From Phototrophicus methaneseepsis (lineage in GTDB: Bacteria > Chloroflexota > Anaerolineae > Aggregatilineales > Phototrophicaceae), in the NCBI RefSeq assembly GCF_015500095.1, contig NZ_CP062983.1, forward strand, positions 1,798,001-1,862,000: 64,000 bases of DNA. The letters run 5' to 3'. Both the position numbers and the translations under genes were made by a program. The notes under the pieces were generated by a model. The model ran no database searches. It worked only from the letters and a program-made list of their open reading frames with translations, and was not told the DNA's origin. Below are positions 42,717 to 51,038 of the stretch, in pieces; position 1 is the stretch's first letter, and every line of letters begins with the position of its first letter.

Positions 42717-43202
42717 TTAGTCGAGATCATCCTCAATGATGGCGCCGAATATCTTCGGCGTGACCAGCCAGTGGAGCATACTGGCTCGCAAAATCTCCAG
42801 GTCGACTTCGATGCAGGCAATCGCCCCTGTTTTCATGTTGGTATTGACCCCTGTCAGTTGTTGGAGTACATCGCTCATGCTGGGGTTATGGCCCACCAGG
42901 ATGAGATCATGGTCAGGGTCTTCTTGCTCACCGAGGATTTTTTCCAGGGCCTTCAGGTCAAAGTCGAAGTTCAGGCTTTCCTGCGTGGTCACAGTCATAT
43001 TCAATGCTTCTGCAATGATGGCCGCTGTTTGTTGAGCACGCACACGCGGGCTTGCATAGATTGCGGTCGGGGTGATTTCTAATTTAGCCAGCACCTTGGC
43101 GGTACTTTTTGTGCGTTCTTCACCCTTTTGGGTGAGCGGTCGCGCATGGTCGCTATCAGCCATATTGCTGGCCTGACCATGCCGCATTAAATAGAGTTTC
43201 AT
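42717..43202 (-). CDS. Histidine phosphatase (SixA-like)
   Basis: The 161-residue protein starts MKLYLMRHGQASN with the catalytic RHG. It has SPRVRAQQTAAIIAEAL, a likely catalytic Glu within LNFDFDLKALEKI, and the second catalytic His in LILVGHNPSMSDVLQQL. Its short length and pattern match the SixA branch, which in E. coli dephosphorylates His-phosphotransfer domains or PTSNtr proteins. In this genome the target is unknown. The orphan histidine kinase at 8405 could be considered but lacks a nearby link. A start at 43220 is open but has no ribosome site. Confidence 0.9.
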   Translation of the reverse strand: MKLYLMRHGQASNMADSDHARPLTQKGEERTKSTAKVLAKLEITPTAIYASPRVRAQQTAAIIAEALNMTVTTQESLNFDFDLKALEKILGEQEDPDHDLILVGHNPSMSDVLQQLTGVNTNMKTGAIACIEVDLEILRASMLHWLVTPKIFGAIIEDDLD

Positions 43203-43280
43203 CGTCAGAATAACCCCCATCAGTTGGAAATAGATTTGTGGAAATATACTTGATTATAGCGCGAAATAGAGCCACGAAAT

Positions 43281-43306
43281 GAAAAAGGCGACCACGTAGG
43301 TCGCCT
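43281..43306 (-). terminator. Terminator of galE
   Basis: AGGCGACC (43286-43293) pairs with GGTCGCCT (43299-43306) around ACGTA. On the minus strand it is followed by TTTTT, 25 bp past the galE stop. Confidence 0.85.
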
Positions 43307-43330
43307 CTGTTTTGTATAGCTGTTGATGGC

Positions 43331-44317
43331 TTATTCTTCAAAGCCATTGGGATGCTTCTGGTGCCAATTCCAGGCTGTTTCAATGATGACATGCAGGTTA
43401 TCAAATTCTGGTGCCCATCCTAGTTCACGCTTGATACGTGTGCTATCTGCGATGAGGCGGGGCAGGTCACCAGGGCGGCGTTCTGTCTCCACAGTTGGGA
43501 TCGCATGCCCGGTCACCTGACGAGCGACTTCGACAACTTCCTTGACGCTGTATCCTGTGCCACTACCCAGGTTATAGACGCGGCTGGGACCATTGCCGAG
43601 CGCTTCTAGCGCCAGGATGTGAGCCTCCGCCAGATCCAGCACATGCACATAATCACGGACGCAGGTGCCATCCGGCGTATCATAGTCGCTTCCGTAGATA
43701 GCGAGGCTGTCACGCTGGCCCAAGGCAACCTGCAACGTGATCGGAATCAGGTGGGATTCTGGGTGATGGTCTTCGCCAATATGGCCATTGGGGTGTGCGC
43801 CGCAGGCATTGAAGTAACGCAGAGCGCAGTAACGCAGGCCATAGATGCGATCCATCCACATGAGTGTGCGTTCGGCCATGTATTTCGTCTCACCGTAAAC
43901 GCTGCCCGGCTTCAGCGGCTCGTCTTCGCTGATGGGGATGCGTTCGGGATCATCGAATAAGGCGGCTGTCGAGGAGAGAATGAAGCGTTTAACGCCGTTG
44001 GCTGTGGCGAATTCCAGCACATTCCAGATCGCGGCCATATTATCGTTGAAGTACTTAAAGGGCTTTTCCATACTTTCGCCGACGAGGATGTGCGAGGCGA
44101 AGTGCAAAATGCCTTCGAACTGATGCGCGGCAAACAGCTTTTCCAGGTCACCTTTATTGAGCAGGTCGCCGACGACCAGGGTAGCATCTTTGTGGACAGC
44201 GCTGCGGTGCCCGGCGGAGAGATTATCAAAGACGACGACTTCATAACCTTTTTCCACCAGCATTTCGACAACGTGGCTGCCGATATATCCCGCGCCTCCT
44301 GTGACCAAAACTTTCAT
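43331..44317 (-). CDS. galE: UDP-glucose 4-epimerase
   Basis: The 328-residue protein starts [41 protein letters not shown], the GalE NAD-binding signature. It has [58 protein letters not shown] (catalytic Ser and YxxxK), [21 protein letters not shown] and [19 protein letters not shown]. It interconverts UDP-glucose and UDP-galactose in the cytosol and feeds the glycosyltransferases of the window. AAAGG lies ten bases before the ATG. It has its own terminator at 43281. Confidence 0.95.
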   Translation of the reverse strand: MKVLVTGGAGYIGSHVVEMLVEKGYEVVVFDNLSAGHRSAVHKDATLVVGDLLNKGDLEKLFAAHQFEGILHFASHILVGESMEKPFKYFNDNMAAIWNVLEFATANGVKRFILSSTAALFDDPERIPISEDEPLKPGSVYGETKYMAERTLMWMDRIYGLRYCALRYFNACGAHPNGHIGEDHHPESHLIPITLQVALGQRDSLAIYGSDYDTPDGTCVRDYVHVLDLAEAHILALEALGNGPSRVYNLGSGTGYSVKEVVEVARQVTGHAIPTVETERRPGDLPRLIADSTRIKRELGWAPEFDNLHVIIETAWNWHQKHPNGFEE

Positions 44318-44495
44318 GCTGTGGCTGCCTTTCTATGGGATAGATTGCTGTTCATAATCGTTTTTCGTGATTGTTTTTGTTACGGCTCTTGATATTGCTT
44401 TTAATATCGCTTGGTTTGCGCATCGGCAAACACGTCTATTCTACACCAAGTATGGGGCGATCTCTCATGAATGAGCACACTGAAAAGAAATGAAA

Positions 44496-44518
44496 AAGGG
44501 CACGCTGAACGTGCCCTT
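44496..44518 (-). terminator. Terminator of the FHA gene
   Basis: AAGGGCACG (44496-44504) pairs with CGTGCCCTT (44510-44518) around CTGAA, followed on the minus strand by TTTCATTTC. It lies 20 bp past the stop. Confidence 0.8.
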
Positions 44519-44537
44519 GTCATACATCTGGGTTCAT

Positions 44538-45395
44538 TTAACAGGTTGGCGGTAAGCCAAACGCGCTGAGGATATCTGTTAGGAATGGAATGCTATTGTA
44601 GAGGCACAACGTATCGACTGCCAGTGCAACCAGGATCGTGATACAGCAGCACAAGACCATCAAGCCAATGCAGCCATAGAGGATCCAGCGTGCTGCACCG
44701 CCGCCTTCTTCATCCCGCACAGCATAAGGGTCATAATCATAACCGGAAGGCGGTGGGCCATAAGTGCCCGGTTGCTGATAGTATGCTTGTTCCCCTGGCT
44801 GTTGGTAGCCTTGTTGATAGGGATCCTGCTGATACGCATCCTGATAGGGCGCCTGAGCGTATGAAGGCTCCTGCGGCTGCTGGTAGGATGGCTGCTGCGG
44901 CTGTTGATAAGACTGCTGAGGTGCCTGGTATGGATTTGAAGGTTGCTGTTGCTGCTGGGGTGGGCGATACGCTTCATCACCTGCAGGCCGCTGCGGTGGC
45001 TGGTAAGATTGCTGCGGCGGCTGCCCGCTGGCGCTGGGCATGGTTGCCCCGCTTGCAGCGTCTGATACCCCGCCAGCACCTTCTGGCCGGGTTAATTCAT
45101 AGCCAAGTGTGACTGTCTCACCCAGGCCAATCATATCGCCATTTTTGAGGGGAGTCGCCCCGGTAATGCGCTTGCCATTGACGAAGGTCCCATTGGTACT
45201 GCCGGAGTCTTCGATGGTATAACCGCTGGTCCCATGCGTAAAACGCAAGTGATGACGGCTGACTTCACGGTCATTAATGACAATATCATTGGTGATGTCG
45301 CGCCCCAGGTTCATAACTTCTTTACTGAGTTCATAAACCTGGTTGGGCTGCGGCCCCCTGCGGACGACCAGCCGATAGCTGTCGTTCCCCTGCAT
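44538..45395 (-). CDS. FHA-domain protein with Pro/Gln/Tyr-rich linker and membrane anchor
   Basis: With the start at 45395 the protein has 285 residues. A canonical FHA domain spans about 10-105: NLGRDITNDIVI (GRD), REVSRHHLRF, EDSGSTNGTFVNGKRI. Residues about 110-230 are disordered, with QQPSYQ/QQPQ and YQQ units. A membrane helix follows at about 242-265, just before a short tail containing Cys residues. The layout suggests a membrane-tethered phosphothreonine reader with a flexible Gln/Pro/Tyr arm. No Ser/Thr kinase is in the window. GGGAGG lies seven bases before ATG 45395; an open extension to 45443 is less likely. Confidence 0.88.
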   Translation of the reverse strand: MQGNDSYRLVVRRGPQPNQVYELSKEVMNLGRDITNDIVINDREVSRHHLRFTHGTSGYTIEDSGSTNGTFVNGKRITGATPLKNGDMIGLGETVTLGYELTRPEGAGGVSDAASGATMPSASGQPPQQSYQPPQRPAGDEAYRPPQQQQQPSNPYQAPQQSYQQPQQPSYQQPQEPSYAQAPYQDAYQQDPYQQGYQQPGEQAYYQQPGTYGPPPSGYDYDPYAVRDEEGGGAARWILYGCIGLMVLCCCITILVALAVDTLCLYNSIPFLTDILSAFGLPPTC

Positions 45396-46066
45396 ACCGT
45401 AACCTCCCTTTTGGCGGCAAACACGGTGCATCTGCTGATGCAAGTTGCATTGGTAAGTATTCGCGCGCCATCTAACGATGAACTGCGCATATGCTACCCA
45501 CTAGTTTACTGTGAATCTACCGATTAGGGAAATAAAGGCCGATAAAAATAGCCAATAAAATAAACGTGTAAACCGGGCTGAAGAGACCCCTCTGGCCTAG
45601 GCGCTTCATCATGATGTTTCTACATGCGGTTTCCTGGGCTCATTGATGCCATCTGGGGTACCGCGTTCTATGATGATAGCAACCATAATCATCGTTCAGG
45701 CCATTATCGCAACGTTAAATCAGGGGCGATTTCAGCGTTAAGATAGCTTGCGCAGTATAGTGATAACGCTTCTCACTGTCAACAGAATGGATTGATCTTT
45801 TAAGGGAGTGTCGTCCCCTTGCAGATGAATGCAGCGCCTGAAAACCATATTTCGCTACGATTAACGGGATGATGGACAAGTCTTTATTTAGCCGTTTGTT
45901 CGTCCTCCTACAAAGACGAAACGTAAATTCTGCATTAACACGCATTGTGGTTTCATAAGCTCTGTGATATTTTGGGGTGATGCATTCATTCATCCTTATG
46001 TGCGTTGATCTTTATAACGCGATATACTGACCGCAGTTAAGGTATATGAATAGTAGGTTTACACAT
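45396..46066. other. 671-bp intergenic region
   Basis: This AT-rich gap divides the leftward FHA gene from the rightward hypothetical gene. A TATACT box at 46023-46028 could be a promoter -10 for the latter. A leftward open frame at 45715-45993 has no ribosome site and no recognisable protein, so I left it out. I see nothing else. Confidence 0.45.
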
Positions 46067-46510
46067 ATGGTGCTCCAACTCGATACAGAGGCGTTTAGCA
46101 GTCCATTTACGCCCGATAAGGCATGGTTCGAACTTAATCGCGATGAAGATGCTTGCGATGTGATCGTGCGCATGGAAGATGGCACGGTCTTTACGGCTAT
46201 GTTTGCGACGATGGATTATATCCATCGCCAGATGAACCTGACGTATGAAATGACGTCGAACTTCAGTGATACGACGCCAGTGCGTTATGCCGCCCTGGAT
46301 ACGCCACATATCATCCTGCCGGAACTGACGGTCGATATTATCGAAGATACAATTGATAACCTGATTGCTCTCGATGTTTTTGAGAGTCATTTTACGCGCG
46401 TCACAGAAGAATCTGAATCCGACCCGGCACGAACTACCAACGACGGCAAACTGGCAACCCAGGAAGTAGCCGCTGTTGTGATTCAAGATGTGCTGGTCGT
46501 TGCGAGCTAA
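46067..46510 (+). CDS. Hypothetical protein
   Basis: I do not recognise this 147-residue soluble acidic protein. It has a globular first part (TPDKAWFELNRDEDACDVIVRMEDGTVFTAMFATMDYIHRQM), with strand-like stretches, then TPHIILPELTVDIIEDTIDNLIALDVFESHF and a short disordered tail. The composition and start suggest a real gene. A TAGTAGG site lies nine bases before ATG 46067, whereas ATG 46046 has AAGG only three bases upstream. A strong terminator follows at 46575. Function unknown. Confidence 0.65.
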   Translation: MVLQLDTEAFSSPFTPDKAWFELNRDEDACDVIVRMEDGTVFTAMFATMDYIHRQMNLTYEMTSNFSDTTPVRYAALDTPHIILPELTVDIIEDTIDNLIALDVFESHFTRVTEESESDPARTTNDGKLATQEVAAVVIQDVLVVAS

Positions 46511-46841
46511 GTTCGCTCGCTGAGCGTGTCGCTCAAGAACCTCTAGCCAGTCGAACTCGATACGGCCTACGAACCGGGGATGCTGTACAGACAGCGATCC
46601 CCGTGTTTTATTTGTGTGTACTTCCGCTTATAATCACCGTCCAGTTTGTTGTCAATTGATCGGATAGCCCGCAGTCGTACGGCTCGCGTGCATTCGTTTG
46701 AGTCAATTTGCTTTCTGATAGGGGCCATTTTTGTGTGCCCACACCGGGCCAAGAGCATGAAGGCCCGCATAGGAATTGATAGAACACGGATAACCTGATT
46801 ACCCAACCTGTACAACCCATACAGAGTAAGGAATGCCAGAA
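46511..46841. other. 331-bp gap holding a terminator and the thrS leader
   Basis: The first third carries the terminator of the preceding gene. TATAAT at 46629-46634 may be the thrS -10, although I see no good -35. This would leave a leader of about 200 nt with a GGGGCC...GGGCC stem near 46715-46760. I looked for T-box signs (AGGGTGGnACCGCG) and found none. Confidence 0.4.
46575..46610 (+). terminator. Terminator of the hypothetical gene at 46067
   Basis: CGGGGAT (46575-46581) pairs with ATCCCCG (46597-46603), and GCTGT/ACAGC extends it to 12 pairs around ACAG, followed by TGTTTTATTT. Confidence 0.85.
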
Positions 46842-48671
46842 ATGCCAGAAGAACGTTATGAGGATAGCCACCTCTACCGAATACGACATAGCGCGGCTCA
46901 TATCATGGCTGAGGCTGTGTTAGAAGCCTTCCCGGAAGCCAAAATTGCCATTGGCCCACCGATTGAAGATGGCTTTTACTATGATTTCGAGCTGCCGGAG
47001 AGTATCAGCGATGAGGACTTGAAGAAGATCGAAAAGCGCATGAAGAAGATCGCAGGCGGTAAGCATGCCTTTACAGTGCGCGAAGTCGGGCCAGAAGAAG
47101 CTCGCGAAATCTTCAAAGATCAGCCTTATAAGCTGGAACTCATTGATGACCTTGTCAATGGTCGTGTGGACGAAAACGGCAATGAAATTGCAAAACCAGC
47201 CGAGAAGCTGACGATCTACACGCAAGATGGCTTCACGGATTTGTGCCGTGGTCCGCATGTGGTCGATACAACGGAAATTGACCCCAAAGCGCTGAGTATC
47301 ACGTTCCGGCCCCCGGCGGGTGCTTACTGGCGTGGTGACGAAAAGAATAAGATGCTGACGCGCATCTATGGGACAGCCTGGGAAACAGCAGATGATCTGA
47401 AGGATTATCTCAATCGCCTGGAAGAAGCCAAACGCCGCGATCATCGCGTATTGGGCGATAAGCTCGACTTGTTCGCTATTGACCCGCTGGTGGGCAAGGG
47501 CCTTCCGTTGTGGCTGCCCCGTGGTGCCGCCCTGCGCGATACGCTGGAGCGCTGGCTGCGCCAGGTACAGATTGACAACGGTTACCTGCCAGTTGTGACG
47601 CCGCACATCGGCAATTTGAACTTGTATAAGACGAGCGGCCACTATCCGTATTACAGCGACAGCCAGTACACGCCGATTGATGTGGATGAAGAGCAGTTCC
47701 TGCTCAAGCCGATGAACTGCCCGCATCATTGCATGATCTATAAGCATCGCCCGCGCAGCTACCGCGATCTGCCGCTGCGTCTGGCGGAATTCGGCACAGT
47801 ATACCGCTATGAGCAATCTGGCGAACTGAACGGCCTGACGCGTGTACGCGGCTTCACAGTCGATGATGCGCATCTTTTCGTGCGGCCAGAGCAGCTCATG
47901 GATGAGTTTAAAGATGTGGTTCGCCTGATCCAGCTCGTGTTCAATACGCTGGGCATGACGGACTTCAAAGCTCGTGTTGGCACGCGTGACCCGGAAAGTG
48001 ATAAGTACGTCGGCGACCCGGCTGCATGGGAAAAAGCGACACAGGCTATCATTGATGCCTGTGAAGACCTGGGCCTAGATTACACGGTTGAATCTGGTGA
48101 GGCTGCTTTCTATGGGCCAAAGCTGGATTTCATCGTGCGCGATGTGCTTAAGCGTGAGTGGCAGCTTGGTACAGTGCAGGTCGATTACAACCTGCCGGAG
48201 CGCTTTGAACTGGAATATGTCGACAGCGACAATGAACGCAAGCGCCCTGTGATGATCCATCGCGCGCCGTTTGGCAGTATTGAGCGCTTCGTCGGCATCT
48301 TGATTGAGCACTTCGCCGGTGAATTCCCGGTATGGCTCGCTCCGGTGCAGGCTGTCGTCATCCCGATCCGAGAAGAGCACAATGCTTATGCGGAACAAGT
48401 TGAGGCCCATCTGAAGGCTGCTGGTATGCGTGTGGAATCCGATACGCGCGACCGCAACATGCGCAACAAGATCAAAGAGCATCGTAAGATGCTGGTGCCT
48501 TACCTGTTGATTGTTGGGGATCGTGATATTGAAGATGGTACGGTCAGTGTGCGTTTACGGACGGATGAAGACCTGGGCGCGATGCCACTGGATCAGTTCA
48601 CACAGATGGTTGGCGATCTCATCAACCAGCACAGTATGGACATAGTCCTCTCGCCAGAAGCAGGCGACTAA
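46842..48671 (+). CDS. thrS: Threonine-tRNA ligase, form without TGS domain
   Basis: The 609-residue class II synthetase begins almost at once with the editing domain (HSAAHIMAEAV near residue 17). The usual N-terminal TGS domain of about 60 residues is missing. Editing motifs DLCRGPHV are present. The catalytic domain has the zinc Cys in LKPMNCPHHC, motif 2 RLAEFGTVYRYEQSGELNGLTRVRGFTVDDAH and motif 3 HRAPFGSIERFVGILIEHFAG. The anticodon-binding domain (VWLAPVQAVVIPI) ends it. TAAGG lies ten bases before ATG 46842 but only one base before ATG 46833. Forms lacking TGS are known in some phyla. Confidence 0.96.
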   Translation: MPEERYEDSHLYRIRHSAAHIMAEAVLEAFPEAKIAIGPPIEDGFYYDFELPESISDEDLKKIEKRMKKIAGGKHAFTVREVGPEEAREIFKDQPYKLELIDDLVNGRVDENGNEIAKPAEKLTIYTQDGFTDLCRGPHVVDTTEIDPKALSITFRPPAGAYWRGDEKNKMLTRIYGTAWETADDLKDYLNRLEEAKRRDHRVLGDKLDLFAIDPLVGKGLPLWLPRGAALRDTLERWLRQVQIDNGYLPVVTPHIGNLNLYKTSGHYPYYSDSQYTPIDVDEEQFLLKPMNCPHHCMIYKHRPRSYRDLPLRLAEFGTVYRYEQSGELNGLTRVRGFTVDDAHLFVRPEQLMDEFKDVVRLIQLVFNTLGMTDFKARVGTRDPESDKYVGDPAAWEKATQAIIDACEDLGLDYTVESGEAAFYGPKLDFIVRDVLKREWQLGTVQVDYNLPERFELEYVDSDNERKRPVMIHRAPFGSIERFVGILIEHFAGEFPVWLAPVQAVVIPIREEHNAYAEQVEAHLKAAGMRVESDTRDRNMRNKIKEHRKMLVPYLLIVGDRDIEDGTVSVRLRTDEDLGAMPLDQFTQMVGDLINQHSMDIVLSPEAGD

Positions 48672-48700
48672 GCTAAGCTTTGCCGCTTTATGCGGCTTAT

Positions 48701-48736
48701 AAAAAGGGCACATGCGATCATCATGTGCCCTTTTTT
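48701..48736. terminator. Bidirectional terminator overlapping the end of the convergent gene
   Basis: AAAAAGGGCACATG (48701-48714) pairs perfectly with CATGTGCCCTTTTT (48722-48735). The right arm and T-run encode the last codons (IKKGT and stop) of the leftward membrane protein. Confidence 0.85.
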
Positions 48737-49167
48737 ATTTGAGAAGGACGGTTTTCGTGCGCAACTTCCGCCAGATGCTCCGCAGGTTGATACTCAGCTT
48801 GATAGGGCTCCTCACTCAGCTTCCCGCTGTACTGCATCGCCTCATCCTCATATTGAGCTTCATACTGAGGTTCATTCCTCATCTGCTGCGCTCTCAGATC
48901 ATCATACACCGCATCGTAAGCCCTTTTTTGTTTGCGTGGTGGCGTTGTTGAGCGCAGCGCCCACCAGATCACCAGGAATGTAATGCCCAGGTTCAGGATG
49001 CGCGACACCCAGGATGCCGTCGCAATGAATGTCCCTATGGTCATATTCAGACTCTCTAAAAGAGCCTCGTTTTCATACGCGGTTAAAATGATGGATTGAG
49101 TTATGAGGTTCATTGCTATTGAAAAGATGAATAAAATCACCGTCGCGATGAGCGCTTTACGCCACAT
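48721..49167 (-). CDS. Small membrane protein with Tyr/Glu/Gln-rich tail, unknown
   Basis: The 148-residue protein has two membrane helices (about 5-30 and 48-72). A basic stop RSTTPPRKQKR and a long acidic cytosolic tail rich in Y, E, Q and A (EPQYEAQYEDEAMQYSG, EEPYQAEYQPAEH) follow. It recalls the tyrosine-rich membrane proteins encoded at 33486 and 44538, although the helices are N-terminal here. GGAGG lies six bases before the ATG. The last codons fall within the terminator shared with thrS, so the C-terminus may be evolutionarily new. Function unknown. Confidence 0.72.
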   Translation of the reverse strand: MWRKALIATVILFIFSIAMNLITQSIILTAYENEALLESLNMTIGTFIATASWVSRILNLGITFLVIWWALRSTTPPRKQKRAYDAVYDDLRAQQMRNEPQYEAQYEDEAMQYSGKLSEEPYQAEYQPAEHLAEVAHENRPSQIKKGT

Positions 49168-49380
49168 GATCTACCTCCAGAAGTTTAACAATCTTATTTA
49201 ATCACATCTCTTTATGACGGGAGTGTATGCCTTTAAATGAGCGCTGAACCAGGGCGTTTTTTTACAGACTTTTATAGTCAAATGTCTATTTTTTACGGCT
49301 TTTATTGAGGTTTTTCAGGTAACGAGGGGCCAATTCTCTTACGATATGCATAACGCATAAGGAGAGAGGAGGCTTTGTTT

Positions 49381-50217
49381 ATGTCTGGTAAACAGCTTCA
49401 TTTGCGGACGACCCTGTTTTTAGGGCTACTGATGATGGCACTGCTGACAGCGTGTGATCTCAACTTCACTTCAGATAACAATCCTGTCAGCAGTGGCAAC
49501 GAAGTTTATGAGTTACTGCGTTGGCGCGATCCTGATGCTGCCATTGACGTAGTATTTGCGCCTGACGACGATTATGGCGACCTGACCAATGATGCCAATC
49601 GTCAGGCTTTCCTGGATGATATTGCAGACTTAATTGACACAGGTTTTTGGCAGAATAACGCCCTGGCAAGCAATATCGCCGCCGTGAACTACTGGTTTAT
49701 GATTGACAGTGGTGATGTGCAGAATGGTACAGGCATTTGCCCGGATGTCGATTGGCCGGACCTCACGAATGCCAACTTTGCCGAAGTCATCGTGCTTGTC
49801 CATCCGAACGCCTTGCGCGACTGCCGCTGGGGCAAGAAAGTCACCACGGAGCCGTTTAGCTATCGCACTGTCGTGCATGAATTTAGCCATGCGGCGTTTA
49901 ATCTGCCGGATGAGTACTGCTGTGACGGTGGCTATCGCAGTTTGCCCCCTGTGATGTATAACAGCCTGAACGCCTGCAATAACGATGCGGCTAATAGCGC
50001 ATGGCGCGATTGTCAGCAGCTTTCCAGCGGTAGCACGACTGTAAACTGGTGGCGCTCGGAAGGCACCAATAATGACATCATGCGAAGTTCGGGCACAACA
50101 GTCTGGGAGTATGGCCCCGCGGATTGGGTGGTTATGAATAACGTCCTGAGCGGGCTCTCCGGCCTTTCTGTACAGACGCCAGATGTATTCGCCCCAGATC
50201 CCTGGGATTGGCCATAA
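49381..50217 (+). CDS. Lipoprotein with M64-like zinc peptidase domain
   Basis: The 278-residue protein has a lipoprotein signal with lipobox LLTAC. The domain has DVVFAPDDDYGD near the start, the zinc motif VVHEFSHAAFNLPDEY (His166, Glu167, His170, and an Asp/Glu pair near 177-178), and CCDGG followed by a Cys-rich loop. HExxHxxxxLxDEY is the pattern of IgA-type M64 peptidases. It is probably an exported or surface-anchored protease, although M64 enzymes are longer, so this may be a minimal form. AGGAGG lies eight bases before ATG 49381. The next gene follows 30 bp later and is a likely partner. Confidence 0.82.
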   Translation: MSGKQLHLRTTLFLGLLMMALLTACDLNFTSDNNPVSSGNEVYELLRWRDPDAAIDVVFAPDDDYGDLTNDANRQAFLDDIADLIDTGFWQNNALASNIAAVNYWFMIDSGDVQNGTGICPDVDWPDLTNANFAEVIVLVHPNALRDCRWGKKVTTEPFSYRTVVHEFSHAAFNLPDEYCCDGGYRSLPPVMYNSLNACNNDAANSAWRDCQQLSSGSTTVNWWRSEGTNNDIMRSSGTTVWEYGPADWVVMNNVLSGLSGLSVQTPDVFAPDPWDWP

Positions 50218-50247
50218 AGACAACGGCAGAGAAAGGAGCGACATATC

Positions 50248-50883
50248 ATGAAAAAGCAGCATCGTTTGATGATCGCATTGGCTGTTGTTGTGCTGGCCGC
50301 CGCCGCACTGGCAGTCGTCACGATGGGGCAGGATGATAATCCGCCACCACTTGAAGAAAAGCCGACCCTCGTTACAGATAAGCTCGTGCCACTGGGCACG
50401 CCGGAGCAGGACTATAAAGAGGTTGCTGTGCTAACGCTGTTCATCGCCTGGGAAGAGGGCGAAAGCGAAGGCAAGCTCAACGTGGAACGCATGAGTGACG
50501 CTTACATTCAGCGCAGTTATGCGCCTAACGTCCTGGGGCGGGTTGGCCCGCTTGAGATGCATCTTCGTGGGGAGCAAGAATTCAGCTATGCGCTGATTGA
50601 TCCACGGCCAGAAGTGGAAAATGAGCGCGCCAATGAAGACAATGTCGAAGACGTGCCCCTGCATCTTGAAACTGAAGGCATCAATCAATATGAATGGGAA
50701 GTCGTTGTGCCGTTGTACCAGGGCGATAAAAGCCTGAATGCGGAGGCGCTCACCATCACCTATGAGGGTGACGTCATCTTCGAGACGGAAATTGATTATG
50801 ACGCGTGGCGTAAGCGTGGTGAAGAACGCCGCAACGAAGCAGAGGACCGTCAGAATGATGAGCAGGACCGCCAGGAACAGTAA
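50248..50883 (+). CDS. Secreted or membrane-anchored protein paired with the M64-like lipoprotein
   Basis: The 211-residue protein has an N-terminal signal or anchor (MKKQHRLMIALAVVVLAAAALAVVTMG). A soluble beta-rich domain of about 140 residues follows, with no match that I know (LTLFIAWEEGESEGKLNVERMSDAYIQRSYAPN, YEWEVVVPLYQGDKSLNAEALTITYEGDVIFETEIDYDAW). It ends in a charged helix of R, E, N, D and Q. It starts 30 bp after the M64-like gene with AAAGGAG before the ATG, so the two are cotranscribed. A substrate, inhibitor or helper role is possible. Confidence 0.72.
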   Translation: MKKQHRLMIALAVVVLAAAALAVVTMGQDDNPPPLEEKPTLVTDKLVPLGTPEQDYKEVAVLTLFIAWEEGESEGKLNVERMSDAYIQRSYAPNVLGRVGPLEMHLRGEQEFSYALIDPRPEVENERANEDNVEDVPLHLETEGINQYEWEVVVPLYQGDKSLNAEALTITYEGDVIFETEIDYDAWRKRGEERRNEAEDRQNDEQDRQEQ

Positions 50884-50924
50884 CTTTGTAGCGGTAACGG
50901 ACTTAGTTTAAAACCTGTGTGATG

Positions 50925-50950
50925 GGGTCGGCTGCGAAGCCGGCCCTTTT
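50925..50950 (+). terminator. Terminator of the M64-like operon
   Basis: GGGTCGGCT (50925-50933) pairs with AGCCGGCCC (50938-50946) with one G-T pair, followed by TTTTG. Confidence 0.8.
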
Positions 50951-50978
50951 GTATAAATTCCCTACTGGGAACATAACA

Positions 50979-51006
50979 TTCACCGCCTTAAAGTTTGCAG
51001 TATAAT
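50979..51006 (+). promoter_or_regulatory. Promoter of the methyltransferase gene
   Basis: TTCACC at 50979-50984, a 16-bp spacer and a perfect TATAAT at 51001-51006. Transcription would start near 51013, which rules out the in-frame start at 51009 and supports ATG 51039. Confidence 0.55.
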
Positions 51007-51038
51007 GGGTGACATATTACGCACATTCGGGGAACCTT

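Noticed and set aside
45715-45993. Leftward 92-codon frame in an intergenic gap
   Set aside because: Composition and lack of a ribosome site argue against it; the nearby DNA is AT-rich gap.
46613-46841. T-box leader of thrS
   Set aside because: No AGGGTGG/ACCGCG antiterminator motif was found in the leader and the terminator here belongs to the previous gene.
46920-47873. Long leftward open frame (317 codons) inside thrS
   Set aside because: It is antisense to a clearly conserved gene, has no recognisable protein and no ribosome site. The openness comes from thrS codon bias.
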